Source: Homoserinimonas sp044769865
GTDB lineage: Bacteria > Actinomycetota > Actinomycetes > Actinomycetales > Microbacteriaceae
Assembly (NCBI RefSeq): GCF_044769865.1
Contig: NZ_JBIZWA010000001.1
Span: 620,001 to 684,000, forward strand
Direction: 5' to 3'
DNA length: 64,000 nucleotides
Below, in pieces: positions 42,952 to 50,770 of this stretch (positions within the stretch are counted from its first letter, which is position 1; each line of letters starts with the position of its first letter). The notes below the pieces were generated by a model that saw only the letters and a program-made list of their open reading frames with translations, did not search any database and was not told the origin of the DNA. The position numbers and the translations under genes were made by a program.

Positions 42952-43889
42952 GGCCCGCTGAAGGCGAGCGGATGCTCGTCGACGGCCAGCACGAAGCGCC
43001 CGCGGAGCTCGTCCTCCGCCCAGCCCGCGTCGCGCAGCTGCCTTTCCACGCGGGGCAGCACGCTCGCGCCCTCGAGCGACACCCAGCGGGCACCGCTCGC
43101 GCGGATGCGTTCCGCGAGCCGTTCCCGCTGCGGCGCCGGAATGTAGATGAGCACGCCCATCGTGACGATGACGGGCGTCGCGCCCTCAGGCGCGAGCGCG
43201 AGGAGCTCGTCGACGGCCGACTCGGCGTCACCCTGCAGCAAATGCGGCGGGTCGTCCCGTGCGATCGCGATCGCACCCCGCACCCTCGACTCGCGGTCGT
43301 GCTGGCCCGGCCAGGTGAGGGCGCCCAGCCACGCGGCATCCGCTGGGCTCGTCACGTCGAGCGGGCGGAGGTCGACGCCAGCGCGCATCACGACGGTTGG
43401 CAGCCTTCGCGGCGGCTCGATGCCCGCTCCCAACGTGCACGTGAGGGTGACGGCGCTGGGCCCGTCGTCGGGGTGGAGGCGGTGGCCCGAGTAGTCGTAG
43501 CTGTAGCGATCGGGGTAGAGGCAGAGGCCGGCGGATGCCCCGAGCTCCAGGAGAGCGACGGGCCCGTCGATCGTGGCGAGCGCTGCCGTGAGTGCCGCGC
43601 ACCGGCCGGGTTCGTTGGTCTGCATGGGCCGGGCGGCGAGTTCCGCGGCGAGCGCGCTGGCGTTGCCGCGCAGGAAGTCGGTGATGCCGGTGCCGTGGTC
43701 TCGCGCGCCGAGCAGGCTCGCGACGGCGAAGACGAGGGGAGGCTGCCGGTGCTGCTCCGGGAGCGTCTCGAGCAGGGCGACCGTGGCGGGGTCATCCGCG
43801 ACGGCGCCCGCCCACGCTTCGTACATGGGAGAGACGGATGCCACCTGCCGCCCGAAATCGCGGAACCAGGCTGCCGTGTCGCGACTCAT
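42906..43889 (-). CDS. DUF2332 family protein
   Basis: A 327-residue cytoplasmic protein of the DUF2332 family: FRDFGRQVASVSPMYEAWAGAVADDP at the start, ALLELGASAGLCLYPDRYSYDY (a SAM-methyltransferase-like motif I), and WSLEGAS-like segment near the end. Function unknown; a methyltransferase-like fold is suggested by the glycine loop. The ATG overlaps the stop of the HtaA gene (ATGA), so it belongs to the iron-regulated unit. Its 3' end overlaps the heme-binding protein gene tail to tail. Confidence 0.83.
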   Translation of the reverse strand: MSRDTAAWFRDFGRQVASVSPMYEAWAGAVADDPATVALLETLPEQHRQPPLVFAVASLLGARDHGTGITDFLRGNASALAAELAARPMQTNEPGRCAALTAALATIDGPVALLELGASAGLCLYPDRYSYDYSGHRLHPDDGPSAVTLTCTLGAGIEPPRRLPTVVMRAGVDLRPLDVTSPADAAWLGALTWPGQHDRESRVRGAIAIARDDPPHLLQGDAESAVDELLALAPEGATPVIVTMGVLIYIPAPQRERLAERIRASGARWVSLEGASVLPRVERQLRDAGWAEDELRGRFVLAVDEHPLAFSGPYGETLEACEPGAGA

Positions 43890-44686
43890 GCACCCGGCGC
43901 GCGACGACGGAGGAGGGCAAGCGCTCCCGCGACCACAACAAGCACGAGCGCGCCGCCGACCGCCCACGGCAGCCATGATGCGCCGGACGACTCTCTCGAC
44001 TCTTCCGAGCCGGGCTCGTCCGCGGCGGGAGCCGGCTCACGCTCACAGCCCTGCGCGGGGGTGAGCTCGATCGTGAGCGGGTCGAGCTCAGAGCCTGGTT
44101 CGTAGGTGCCGAACGCTGCCGAGCCTTGCTCGGTGAGCGCGGCAGGGGCATCCGCGATCGTCATTCGTCCGCCTGCCGTGTTGAAGGTGGCAGCCGCGAA
44201 ATCGAGGTCTGCGAAGTGCACCCCGGCCCGGTCGACCGCTTCGCCCGCCTGGGTGTCGCCGCTGACGTCGAGGAAGAGCCGGCCGGTGTCGCCCTCGAGT
44301 TCGATGCGCGGGTTGCGGACCGTCGTGTTCAGCACGCCACCGTGGCCCGTGAAGGTGATGGCGCCGGGAAACGACAACTCGCCCTCCCCCGTCGCGCCGT
44401 CGTAGGTTCCGGCGCCGGCCGGGAAGCCGAAGAGCGGGGTCTCGTAGGTTGCCCCTTCCGCGACCGTCCACTCGCCCTTCGCGATCGTGCCGCTGATGTA
44501 GGAGCGGAACGCCTCCTTGAAGCCCCACCCGATGCTGGCCTCTGTGACGGCACAGGCGTCGCCCCGCGCCTCCGTGGCCACCTCGTCGCCCGGTCGATCA
44601 GTCAGAGGGGCGAGCGCCAGGGCGAGCGTGAGTAGCAGCGCGGGCGTCGACGGCCATGCCCGCAGGCGCGCGAGGGCTGTGTTCAC
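43886..44686 (-). CDS. HtaA-domain heme-binding membrane protein
   Basis: A 266-residue cell-surface protein: signal peptide (about 1-27), one HtaA domain (GWGFKEAFRSYISGTIAKGEW ... GTYDGATGEGELSFPGAITFTGHGGVLNTTVRNPRIEL), a short Glu/Ser linker and a C-terminal membrane anchor with a basic tail (WAVGGALVLVVVAGALALLRRRA). HtaA domains take heme from host or environmental proteins in Corynebacterium. The GTG at 44686 has AGGAG five bases upstream; an ATG at 44713 is the alternative. A DtxR-like palindrome at 44721-44738 lies in the promoter. Confidence 0.88.
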   Translation of the reverse strand: MNTALARLRAWPSTPALLLTLALALAPLTDRPGDEVATEARGDACAVTEASIGWGFKEAFRSYISGTIAKGEWTVAEGATYETPLFGFPAGAGTYDGATGEGELSFPGAITFTGHGGVLNTTVRNPRIELEGDTGRLFLDVSGDTQAGEAVDRAGVHFADLDFAAATFNTAGGRMTIADAPAALTEQGSAAFGTYEPGSELDPLTIELTPAQGCEREPAPAADEPGSEESRESSGASWLPWAVGGALVLVVVAGALALLRRRAPGA

Positions 44687-44720
44687 GAAGGCTCCTGGAG
44701 AACGGGGATGCAACCAGACG

Positions 44721-44738
44721 ACTTAGGTAGACCTAAGT
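44721..44738 (-). promoter_or_regulatory. DtxR-like palindrome before HtaA gene
   Basis: ACTTAGGT-AG-ACCTAAGT is a perfect 8-bp inverted repeat; the TTAGGT/ACCTAA arms are those of the iron box, although the centre is one base pair shorter than usual. It lies 35-52 bp upstream of the GTG start. Confidence 0.75.
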
Positions 44739-44860
44739 TCATTCGAACCCTAGTAGCTCGCGCGGCGAAGCCAAAGCGCGCAGATGTGATGTGCCGTAAC
44801 GCGGAACAATCGCAAAGCCCACGCGTTTAGTCTTGTTGAACCCACGTCGGAAGGCACCCC

Positions 44861-45283
44861 ATGAACTACCAGGTCAACAAGAGCGAACAGGAATGGCTCG
44901 AGGAGCTCGGCCCCGAACGCTACGCGGTGCTGCGCAAGGCTGGCACGGAGCGCGCATGGTCGGGCGAGCTGCTCGACGAGGAGCGCGCGGGCGTCTACAC
45001 GTGCGCCGCGTGCAACGCCGAACTCTTCAAGAGCGGCACCAAGTTCGATTCCGGATGCGGCTGGCCCAGCTTCTACGAGTCGGTGCGCCCTGAAGCGGTT
45101 GAGCTTCGTGAGGACACGAGTCTCGGCATGGTCCGCACCGAGGTGCTCTGCGCTGCCTGCGGCTCGCACCTCGGCCACGTGTTCCCCGATGGATTCGGCA
45201 CCCCCACGGGCGACCGCTACTGCATGAACTCCCTCTCCCTCAACTTCGCGGAGAAGGACACTGCGGGGGGCGCAGGAGCGTAA
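44861..45283 (+). CDS. msrB: Peptide-methionine (R)-S-oxide reductase
   Basis: A 140-residue MsrB. Two CxxC pairs (CAAC near 48 and CAAC near 93) bind structural zinc; GCGWPSF is the substrate region and RYCMNSLSLNF carries the catalytic cysteine. It repairs oxidised methionine using thioredoxin. GGAAGGCACCCC is a good ribosome site. It stands alone, transcribed away from the HtaA gene. Confidence 0.96.
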   Translation: MNYQVNKSEQEWLEELGPERYAVLRKAGTERAWSGELLDEERAGVYTCAACNAELFKSGTKFDSGCGWPSFYESVRPEAVELREDTSLGMVRTEVLCAACGSHLGHVFPDGFGTPTGDRYCMNSLSLNFAEKDTAGGAGA

Positions 45284-45336
45284 TCTTCGCAGCGCCGCGC
45301 GCTCGGGCTAGGATGGCTCGGGCGCTCCGCGCATCC

Positions 45337-45410
45337 GCCTCCTTAGCTCAGTTGGCCAGAGCATCGCTCTTGTAAAGCGAGGGTCGTCGGTTCGAATCCG
45401 ACAGGGGGCT
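45337..45410 (+). tRNA. tRNA-Thr (anticodon TGT)
   Basis: Acceptor GCCTCCT/AGGGGGC, D stem GCTC/GAGC, anticodon loop CTTGTAA with TGT between TCGCT and AGCGA, T arm GTCGG-TTCGAAT-CCGAC, discriminator T, and an encoded CCA at 45411-45413. It reads ACA codons. Confidence 0.96.
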
Positions 45411-45468
45411 CCACCAACGGGTATCCGTGCACCCGGAATCACCTCTCGACTGCCCGCGACCGCGGTCC

Positions 45469-45474
45469 TATACT
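45469..45474 (+). promoter_or_regulatory. -10 box TATACT before the ABC remnant
   Basis: TATACT with TCGACT 17 bp upstream (45446-45451) forms a good promoter, 95 bp before the GTG of the fused ABC remnant. It indicates that the remnant may still be transcribed. Confidence 0.5.
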
Positions 45475-45568
45475 GACTCGCGGAGTGCCGGGAAGCCTGG
45501 TCGGCCCGCGATTGCGCGGAGCGCCCCGACGACCGCCGTGGACGCTGGATGCCACGGAAGGACGAGCG

Positions 45569-45991
45569 GTGGACGCTGCGACGAACCCGATCATCGAGGT
45601 CTCGGGCCTCACGAAGCGATTCGGGCGCACGACAGCACTCGACGGCCTCGAGCTGCGTGTCGGCGAGGGCGAGGTGCACGGCTTCCTGGGGCCGAACGGT
45701 GCCGGCAAGTCCACGACCATCCGCATCCTTCTCGGCCTCATGCGCGCTTCAGGCGGGAGCGTCAGGATCCTCGGCCGCGACCCCTGGGCGGAGCCGGTCG
45801 CGACGCATCGCGACATCGCCTATGTGCCGGGCGATGTCAGTCTCTGGCCGAGCCTCCCGGGCGGCGAGGCGCCCTCCGCGGTGCCCGTCGAGGACTTCGA
45901 CGTGGCATCCGCCATCGTGCTCACGGTCATCGCCGTCGGGCTCGCCGCGGCCGCCATGGTGAGCATCGGACGGCGCGACCTCGCGCCTTGA
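45569..45991 (+). pseudogene. ABC-2 exporter remnant: ATPase head joined to permease tail
   Basis: A 140-codon frame. Residues 1 to about 100 are the start of a daunorubicin-type ABC ATPase with Walker A GPNGAGKST and the YVPGDVSLWPSLPGGE segment. Residues from about 104 (VPVEDFDVASAIVLTVIAV...) are the last transmembrane segment and end of the partner permease of such exporters. Signature motif, Walker B and most of the permease are gone. The likely cause is one deletion that joined two neighbouring genes in frame. The GTG has GGAAGGA seven bases upstream. It follows tRNA-Thr by 159 bp. Confidence 0.8.
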
Positions 45992-46000
45992 TGCCCCGAC

Positions 46001-46927
46001 TCAGCCAGCCGGAGCCGGGCTGGGGCTCGGCGAGGGGCTCGCCTTGAGTTCGTCTGAGAAGGCGTTGCCGCTCGCGGTGCTCACAAAGCGCGCGAAGTCA
46101 CTGGCGCTCGAGAGGTCCTCGCCGGGGTAGGCGGTGCCATCGACGATCACGGTGGGCGTGCGGGAGATCGCATCAAGGTCGGCGTTGGGCAGCGGCCCCT
46201 CGAAGGCGCGCGCGGTTGCCGCGTTGACCCACTTCTTGAACTGCACATCGTTGATGCACTGCTCGACCTTGCCAGGGGACGTCACGCCGGCCTGCTTCGC
46301 GAGGTCGACGAGTTCCTCGTTCTTGAGGCCCGTCGTGTTCTCGGCGGGCTGCTCGGCGAAGAGGATGCTGTGGAAGTCGAAGTAGCGGTCGGGCGAATAG
46401 TTCGCGACGCAGGCCGCCGCATTCGCCGCGCGGGTCGAGTACTGCGTGCCGAGCGAGAAGCGGTCGAGGAACGCGACCGGGTGCACCTCGAGCGTCGCTG
46501 CGCCCGATTCGACCCAGGTCGCGATCTGCTCTTCGTTGGCCTCCTCGAAGACGCGGCAGGCCGGGCAGAAGTAGTCGACGTACATGACGATGTCGACGAC
46601 ATCCGGGTCTTCGGAGGGCTGGAGGGCGACGGGCTCCGCACCCGGCCTGAGCCCGGGCGTCGTCTCCGCCACGAAGTCGGCGCCGATGCGGATGCCGTCG
46701 CTCAGCATGTTGCGCGGGCCGGAGCTCGTCTTGGGGATGGCAGCCATGATGCCGAAGACCGTGGCGCCGGCGACAGCGAGGATTCCGACGACGATGCCCA
46801 CCTGCAGGAGGAGGCGGTTGCGGCGCTCCTTCTTCTTCTGCTCCAGGCGCGCCTGCTGTGCCTTTTCGCGGGCGGCGAGGCGCTTCTCATTCTTCGTCGG
46901 CTTGGATCCCGGCGTGCCGTTCGTCAT
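46001..46927 (-). CDS. Membrane-anchored DsbA-family thiol-disulfide protein
   Basis: A 308-residue protein: highly basic cytoplasmic head (to about 38), one membrane segment (about 40-63) and an outside thioredoxin/DsbA domain with the CPAC active site (YFCPACRVFEE) and the cis-Pro loop RTPTVIVDGTAYPG. It probably forms or shuffles disulfides in secreted proteins, as other actinobacterial DsbA-like proteins do; a VKOR partner is not nearby. The C-terminus is a Ser-Pro repeat. GAGGTTTC precedes the ATG. Confidence 0.9.
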   Translation of the reverse strand: MTNGTPGSKPTKNEKRLAAREKAQQARLEQKKKERRNRLLLQVGIVVGILAVAGATVFGIMAAIPKTSSGPRNMLSDGIRIGADFVAETTPGLRPGAEPVALQPSEDPDVVDIVMYVDYFCPACRVFEEANEEQIATWVESGAATLEVHPVAFLDRFSLGTQYSTRAANAAACVANYSPDRYFDFHSILFAEQPAENTTGLKNEELVDLAKQAGVTSPGKVEQCINDVQFKKWVNAATARAFEGPLPNADLDAISRTPTVIVDGTAYPGEDLSSASDFARFVSTASGNAFSDELKASPSPSPSPAPAG

Positions 46928-47057
46928 GAAACCTCACTCAGTTCTCTCGAGAGCTCGCCCCGTGGCGGCCGCTCTCGCCCCCTGGCCCGACCGGGCAACT
47001 TCCGCTTCTGCGGCACGCCTCGATGCTAAACATCGTGTCTGGGAGTTGGCCAGACGG

Positions 47058-47085
47058 TTGCTCAGGGGGGCTCCGGTGACATAAT
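47058..47085 (+). promoter_or_regulatory. Promoter of the MsiK-like gene
   Basis: TTGCTC (47058-47063), a 16-bp spacer and CATAAT (47080-47085). Transcription from about 47092 would give a leader beginning with the hairpin 47092-47113 (ATCGGGCCG pairing with CGGTCCGAT), followed by GAAGGAG before the ATG. Confidence 0.55.
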
Positions 47086-47176
47086 GACACGATCGGGCCG
47101 CTCGCGGTCCGATGCACAACATCCATTCACTACGGATCGTCCGGCACGTACCTGCCGGTGAAGGAGAAATACTGTC

Positions 47177-48271
47177 ATGGCATCTGTCACCTTTGACAAG
47201 GCAACCAGGCTCTACCCGGGTTCGACCCGGCCCGCAGTCGACAAGATCGACCTCGAGGTCGCCGATGGCGAGTTCCTCGTACTCGTCGGCCCCTCCGGTT
47301 GCGGCAAGTCCACCACGCTCCGGATGCTCGCCGGCCTCGAAGAGGTCAACGACGGGCGCATCCTCATTGGTGACAGGGACGTCACCGACGTGCCGCCGAA
47401 GGACCGTGACATCGCCATGGTCTTCCAGAACTACGCCCTGTACCCGCACATGACGGTCGCCGAGAACATGGGCTTCGCGCTCAAGATCGCGGGCGTGCCC
47501 AAGGAGGAGCGCGCCAACCGCGTGCTCGAGGCTGCCAAGCTGCTCGACCTCGAGCCCTACCTCGGCCGCAAGCCCAAGGCCCTCTCGGGTGGCCAGCGGC
47601 AGCGTGTCGCGATGGGCCGCGCGATCGTGCGGAGCCCCCAGGTGTTCCTCATGGACGAGCCCCTCTCGAACCTCGATGCGAAGCTGCGCGTGCAGACCCG
47701 CACGCAGATCGCATCCCTCACCCGCCGCCTCGGCGTCACGACCGTCTACGTGACCCACGACCAGACCGAGGCACTCACGATGGGTGACCGCATCGCGGTG
47801 CTGAAGGATGGCGTGCTGCAGCAGGTCGGCACCCCGCGCGAGCTGTACGCGGAGCCGAACAACGTCTTCGTTGCAGGCTTCATCGGCTCCCCCGCCATGA
47901 ACCTTTTCTCGGCCGATGTCGTCGAAGGCGGCGTGAAGTTCGGTACGGCCACCACGCCGGTGGCCCGCGACACCCTGAGCGCCACATCGGCGCCAAAGGT
48001 CACGATCGGCGTGCGCCCCGAAGACGTCAAGGTCTCCACGACCGGCGAGGGCCTGCCCGTCGAGGTCGACCTCGTCGAGGAACTCGGCGCCGACGGCTAC
48101 CTCTACGGCCACACCGAGGTCGACGGCAACCGCGTCGACCTCGTGGCCCGTGTCGACGGCCGCTCGCACCCCAACGCCGGTGACCGCGTGTACGTGCTTC
48201 CGACGGAGGAGCACCTGCACATCTTCGACACCGACTCGGGCCAGCGCATCAGCAAGCCCATCACGGACTGA
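47177..48271 (+). CDS. msiK: Sugar ABC transporter ATPase (MsiK/UgpC-like, shared)
   Basis: A 364-residue CUT1-type ATPase. Walker A GPSGCGKST (about 36-44), Q-loop VFQNYALYPHMTV, signature LSGGQRQRVAMGRA, Walker B VFLMDEPLSNLDAKLR and a C-terminal TOBE/regulatory domain (about 240-364). No permease or binding protein is nearby. In actinobacteria such orphan ATPases (MsiK) drive many sugar importers encoded elsewhere. It is expressed from its own promoter, and the DUF4032 gene follows after 26 bp. Confidence 0.92.
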   Translation: MASVTFDKATRLYPGSTRPAVDKIDLEVADGEFLVLVGPSGCGKSTTLRMLAGLEEVNDGRILIGDRDVTDVPPKDRDIAMVFQNYALYPHMTVAENMGFALKIAGVPKEERANRVLEAAKLLDLEPYLGRKPKALSGGQRQRVAMGRAIVRSPQVFLMDEPLSNLDAKLRVQTRTQIASLTRRLGVTTVYVTHDQTEALTMGDRIAVLKDGVLQQVGTPRELYAEPNNVFVAGFIGSPAMNLFSADVVEGGVKFGTATTPVARDTLSATSAPKVTIGVRPEDVKVSTTGEGLPVEVDLVEELGADGYLYGHTEVDGNRVDLVARVDGRSHPNAGDRVYVLPTEEHLHIFDTDSGQRISKPITD

Positions 48272-48297
48272 GACTGACTCCGAAGGAGCACCGGCCC

Positions 48298-49602
48298 GTG
48301 TCAGGCTCCCTCCGCATCACCTCGTCGATCGCCGACTCGGCGCTGCTCGATCTCCCGTGGTCCATACCGCTGGAGGAGTGGCCCGAGTCGGTGATCGCCG
48401 CGCTCCCCAAGGGCATCTCACGCCACCTGGTGCGCTTCGTGCACCTCAGTGGCGCGGTGATCGCCATCAAGGAGACATCCGCCGAACTGGCGCGTCGCGA
48501 ATACGACCTGCTGCGCGCCCTGCAGCGTCTCGACATCCCGTGTGTCGAACCGCTCGCCGTCATCACCGACCGCAGCGATGACGACGGCAACCCGCTGCAG
48601 GCCGTGCTCGTCACGCGCCACCTCAAGTTCTCGCTGCCCTACCGGGCGCTCTACTCCCAGACGCTGCGCCCCGACACGGCGACACGGCTCGTCGACGCGC
48701 TCGCGGTGTTGCTCGCCCGCCTGCACATTGTCGGGTTCTTCTGGGGTGACGTGTCGCTGTCGAACACGCTGTTCCGTCGTGACGCCGGCGCCTTCGCCGC
48801 CTACCTCGTTGACGCCGAGACAGGCGGCCTCTACAACGGGATCTCGGATGGGCAACGAGAGAACGACCTGGAGATCGCCCGCATTAACATCGCGGGTGAG
48901 CTGCTTGACCTCGCGGCGGGCAACCGCCTCGACGAGAACCTCGACCCCGTCGAGGTGAGCAACCGCATCGTCGCCTCCTACCGCAGCCTGTGGGAGGAGT
49001 TGACGGGCGCGGAGTCGTTCACGGCATCCGAACGCTGGCGCATCGTCGAGCGGGTCGAGCGCCTCAACGAGTTGGGCTTCGACATCGAGGAACTCGCGAT
49101 CCGCACCGACGAGTCGGGGGCCGAGGTGCGCATCCAGCCCAAGGTCGTCGACGCCGGTCACCACCAGCGGCGCCTCCTGCGCCTCACCGGCCTCGACGCG
49201 CAGGAGAACCAGGCGCGCCGCCTGCTCAACGACCTCGACTCCTATGCGGCGAGCTTCACCGCCAAGGATGCGGATGAGGAGATGGTTGCCCACCAGTGGC
49301 TCACTTCGGTGTTCGAGCCCGTCGTGCGGGCCATCCCGCGCGACCTCAAGGGCAAGCTCGAGCCTGCTGAGGTGTTCCACCAGTTGTTGGACCACAGGTG
49401 GTACCTGTCGCAGAACGCTGGCCGCGACATCCCGCTCGCCGAAGCCGTGTCGTCGTACATCGACAACGTGCTTCGTCACCGCCGCGATGAGGCGACTGTG
49501 ATCGATCCGCTCACGGGCACGTTCACGCTGCCCATTCAGACCGTCGGCAACGGCAAGGTGCCCGGCCCCGATGACGAGGTCGACTGGCGCACGCTCGTCT
49601 GA
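48298..49602 (+). CDS. DUF4032 protein with kinase-like fold
   Basis: A 434-residue cytoplasmic protein. The first ~250 residues look like a lipopolysaccharide-kinase/protein-kinase fold: AVIAIKET (ATP-lysine), GFFWGDVSLSNTLFRR (catalytic loop with D and N) and AYLVDAETGG (metal-binding D in place of DFG). The rest is DUF4032-specific. The substrate is unknown. The start is GTG with GGAG ten bases upstream. Linked to the MsiK-like gene in many actinobacteria, so a role in sugar or wall-polymer metabolism is a guess. Confidence 0.82.
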   Translation: MSGSLRITSSIADSALLDLPWSIPLEEWPESVIAALPKGISRHLVRFVHLSGAVIAIKETSAELARREYDLLRALQRLDIPCVEPLAVITDRSDDDGNPLQAVLVTRHLKFSLPYRALYSQTLRPDTATRLVDALAVLLARLHIVGFFWGDVSLSNTLFRRDAGAFAAYLVDAETGGLYNGISDGQRENDLEIARINIAGELLDLAAGNRLDENLDPVEVSNRIVASYRSLWEELTGAESFTASERWRIVERVERLNELGFDIEELAIRTDESGAEVRIQPKVVDAGHHQRRLLRLTGLDAQENQARRLLNDLDSYAASFTAKDADEEMVAHQWLTSVFEPVVRAIPRDLKGKLEPAEVFHQLLDHRWYLSQNAGRDIPLAEAVSSYIDNVLRHRRDEATVIDPLTGTFTLPIQTVGNGKVPGPDDEVDWRTLV

Positions 49603-49615
49603 GGCACCGCCTGGA

Positions 49616-50770
49616 TCAGGCGATCCCGAGTGAGCGAGCGATCACCAGCAGCTGTACCTCACTCGTGCCCTCGCCGATCTCGAGGATCTTGGAGTCGCGG
49701 TAGTGGCGAGCGACCGGGTACTCGTTCATGAAGCCGTTGCCGCCGAAGATCTGCGTCGCATCCCGTGCGTTGTCCATCGCCGCATCGCTCGAGGTGAGCT
49801 TCGCGATCGCCGCCTCCTGCTTGAAGGGCAGTCCGGCGTCGCGCAGGCGTGCCGCGTGGTGCCAGGCGAGCCGGGCGCCGTGCACCCGCTGCTGCATGCG
49901 GGCGATCGTGAACTGGATGCCCTGGCGAGACGCCAGCGTCTCCCCGAACACGACGCGACTGCGCGAGTAGTCCACAGCCGCCTCGAGGCAGCCTTCCGCC
50001 GCCCCCGTCGCGAGCGCCGCGATCGCGATGCGGCCCTCGTCGAGGATGTGGAGGAAGTTTGCAAAGCCGCGTCCGCGTTCGCCGAGGAGGTTGGCCTCCG
50101 GCACACGCGCGTCGCTGAAGGTGAGCGGATGCGTGTCTGACGCGTGCCATCCGACCTTGTCGTAGGCGGGCTCCACCGTGAAGCCCGGCGTGCCGCTCGG
50201 CACGATGATGGTCGAGATCTCACGGCGCCCCTCGCTCCCGCCGGTGACCGCCGTGACCGTGACGAAGCGCGTGATATCGGTGCCCGAGTTGGTGATGAAC
50301 TGCTTGGTGCCGTTGATGACCCACTCGCCGCCGTCGAGCCGCGCGGTCGTGCGGGTGGCACCGGCATCCGATCCAGCCTCCGGCTCGGTCAAGCCGAAGG
50401 CGGCGAGGGCGCGCCCCGCGAGCAGGTCTGGCAGCAGCTGCGCCTTCTGTTCCTCCGTGCCGAAACGGTGGACCGGCATCGCGCCGAGGCTCACGCCCGC
50501 TTCGAGCGTGATCGCGATGGACTGGTCGACACGGGCCAGCCCCTCGATCGCGAGGCAGAGCGCGAAGTAGTCGCCGCCCTGGCCCCCGTGGTCCTCGGGG
50601 AAGGGCAGGCCGAAGAGCCCGAGCTCGCCCATCTGCGCGACGACGTCGAGCGGGAGCGTCTTGCTGCGATCGGCCTCGTAGGCGCGCGGCGCGACGACCT
50701 CCTCCGCGAACTCGCGGACCATGCGCGCGAGATCCCGCTCGTCCTCATTCAGGTTGTGATGGTCCATCAT
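49616..50770 (-). CDS. Acyl-CoA dehydrogenase beside biotin-dependent carboxylase
   Basis: A 384-residue acyl-CoA dehydrogenase: FGLTEPEAGSDAGATRT (FAD/substrate), INGTKQFITNSG, IFGGNGFMNEYPVARHYRDSK and the catalytic-loop IGEGTSEVQ. The position before GTS is Glu as in short- and medium-chain enzymes; isovaleryl-CoA dehydrogenases have Ala or Gly there and use a Glu elsewhere. Operon context (two acyl-CoA carboxylase subunits) would suggest leucine breakdown, but this residue argues for another branched or short acyl-CoA. Its start overlaps the stop of the biotin-carboxylase gene, with GGAGGA directly in front. Confidence 0.9.
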   Translation of the reverse strand: MMDHHNLNEDERDLARMVREFAEEVVAPRAYEADRSKTLPLDVVAQMGELGLFGLPFPEDHGGQGGDYFALCLAIEGLARVDQSIAITLEAGVSLGAMPVHRFGTEEQKAQLLPDLLAGRALAAFGLTEPEAGSDAGATRTTARLDGGEWVINGTKQFITNSGTDITRFVTVTAVTGGSEGRREISTIIVPSGTPGFTVEPAYDKVGWHASDTHPLTFSDARVPEANLLGERGRGFANFLHILDEGRIAIAALATGAAEGCLEAAVDYSRSRVVFGETLASRQGIQFTIARMQQRVHGARLAWHHAARLRDAGLPFKQEAAIAKLTSSDAAMDNARDATQIFGGNGFMNEYPVARHYRDSKILEIGEGTSEVQLLVIARSLGIA

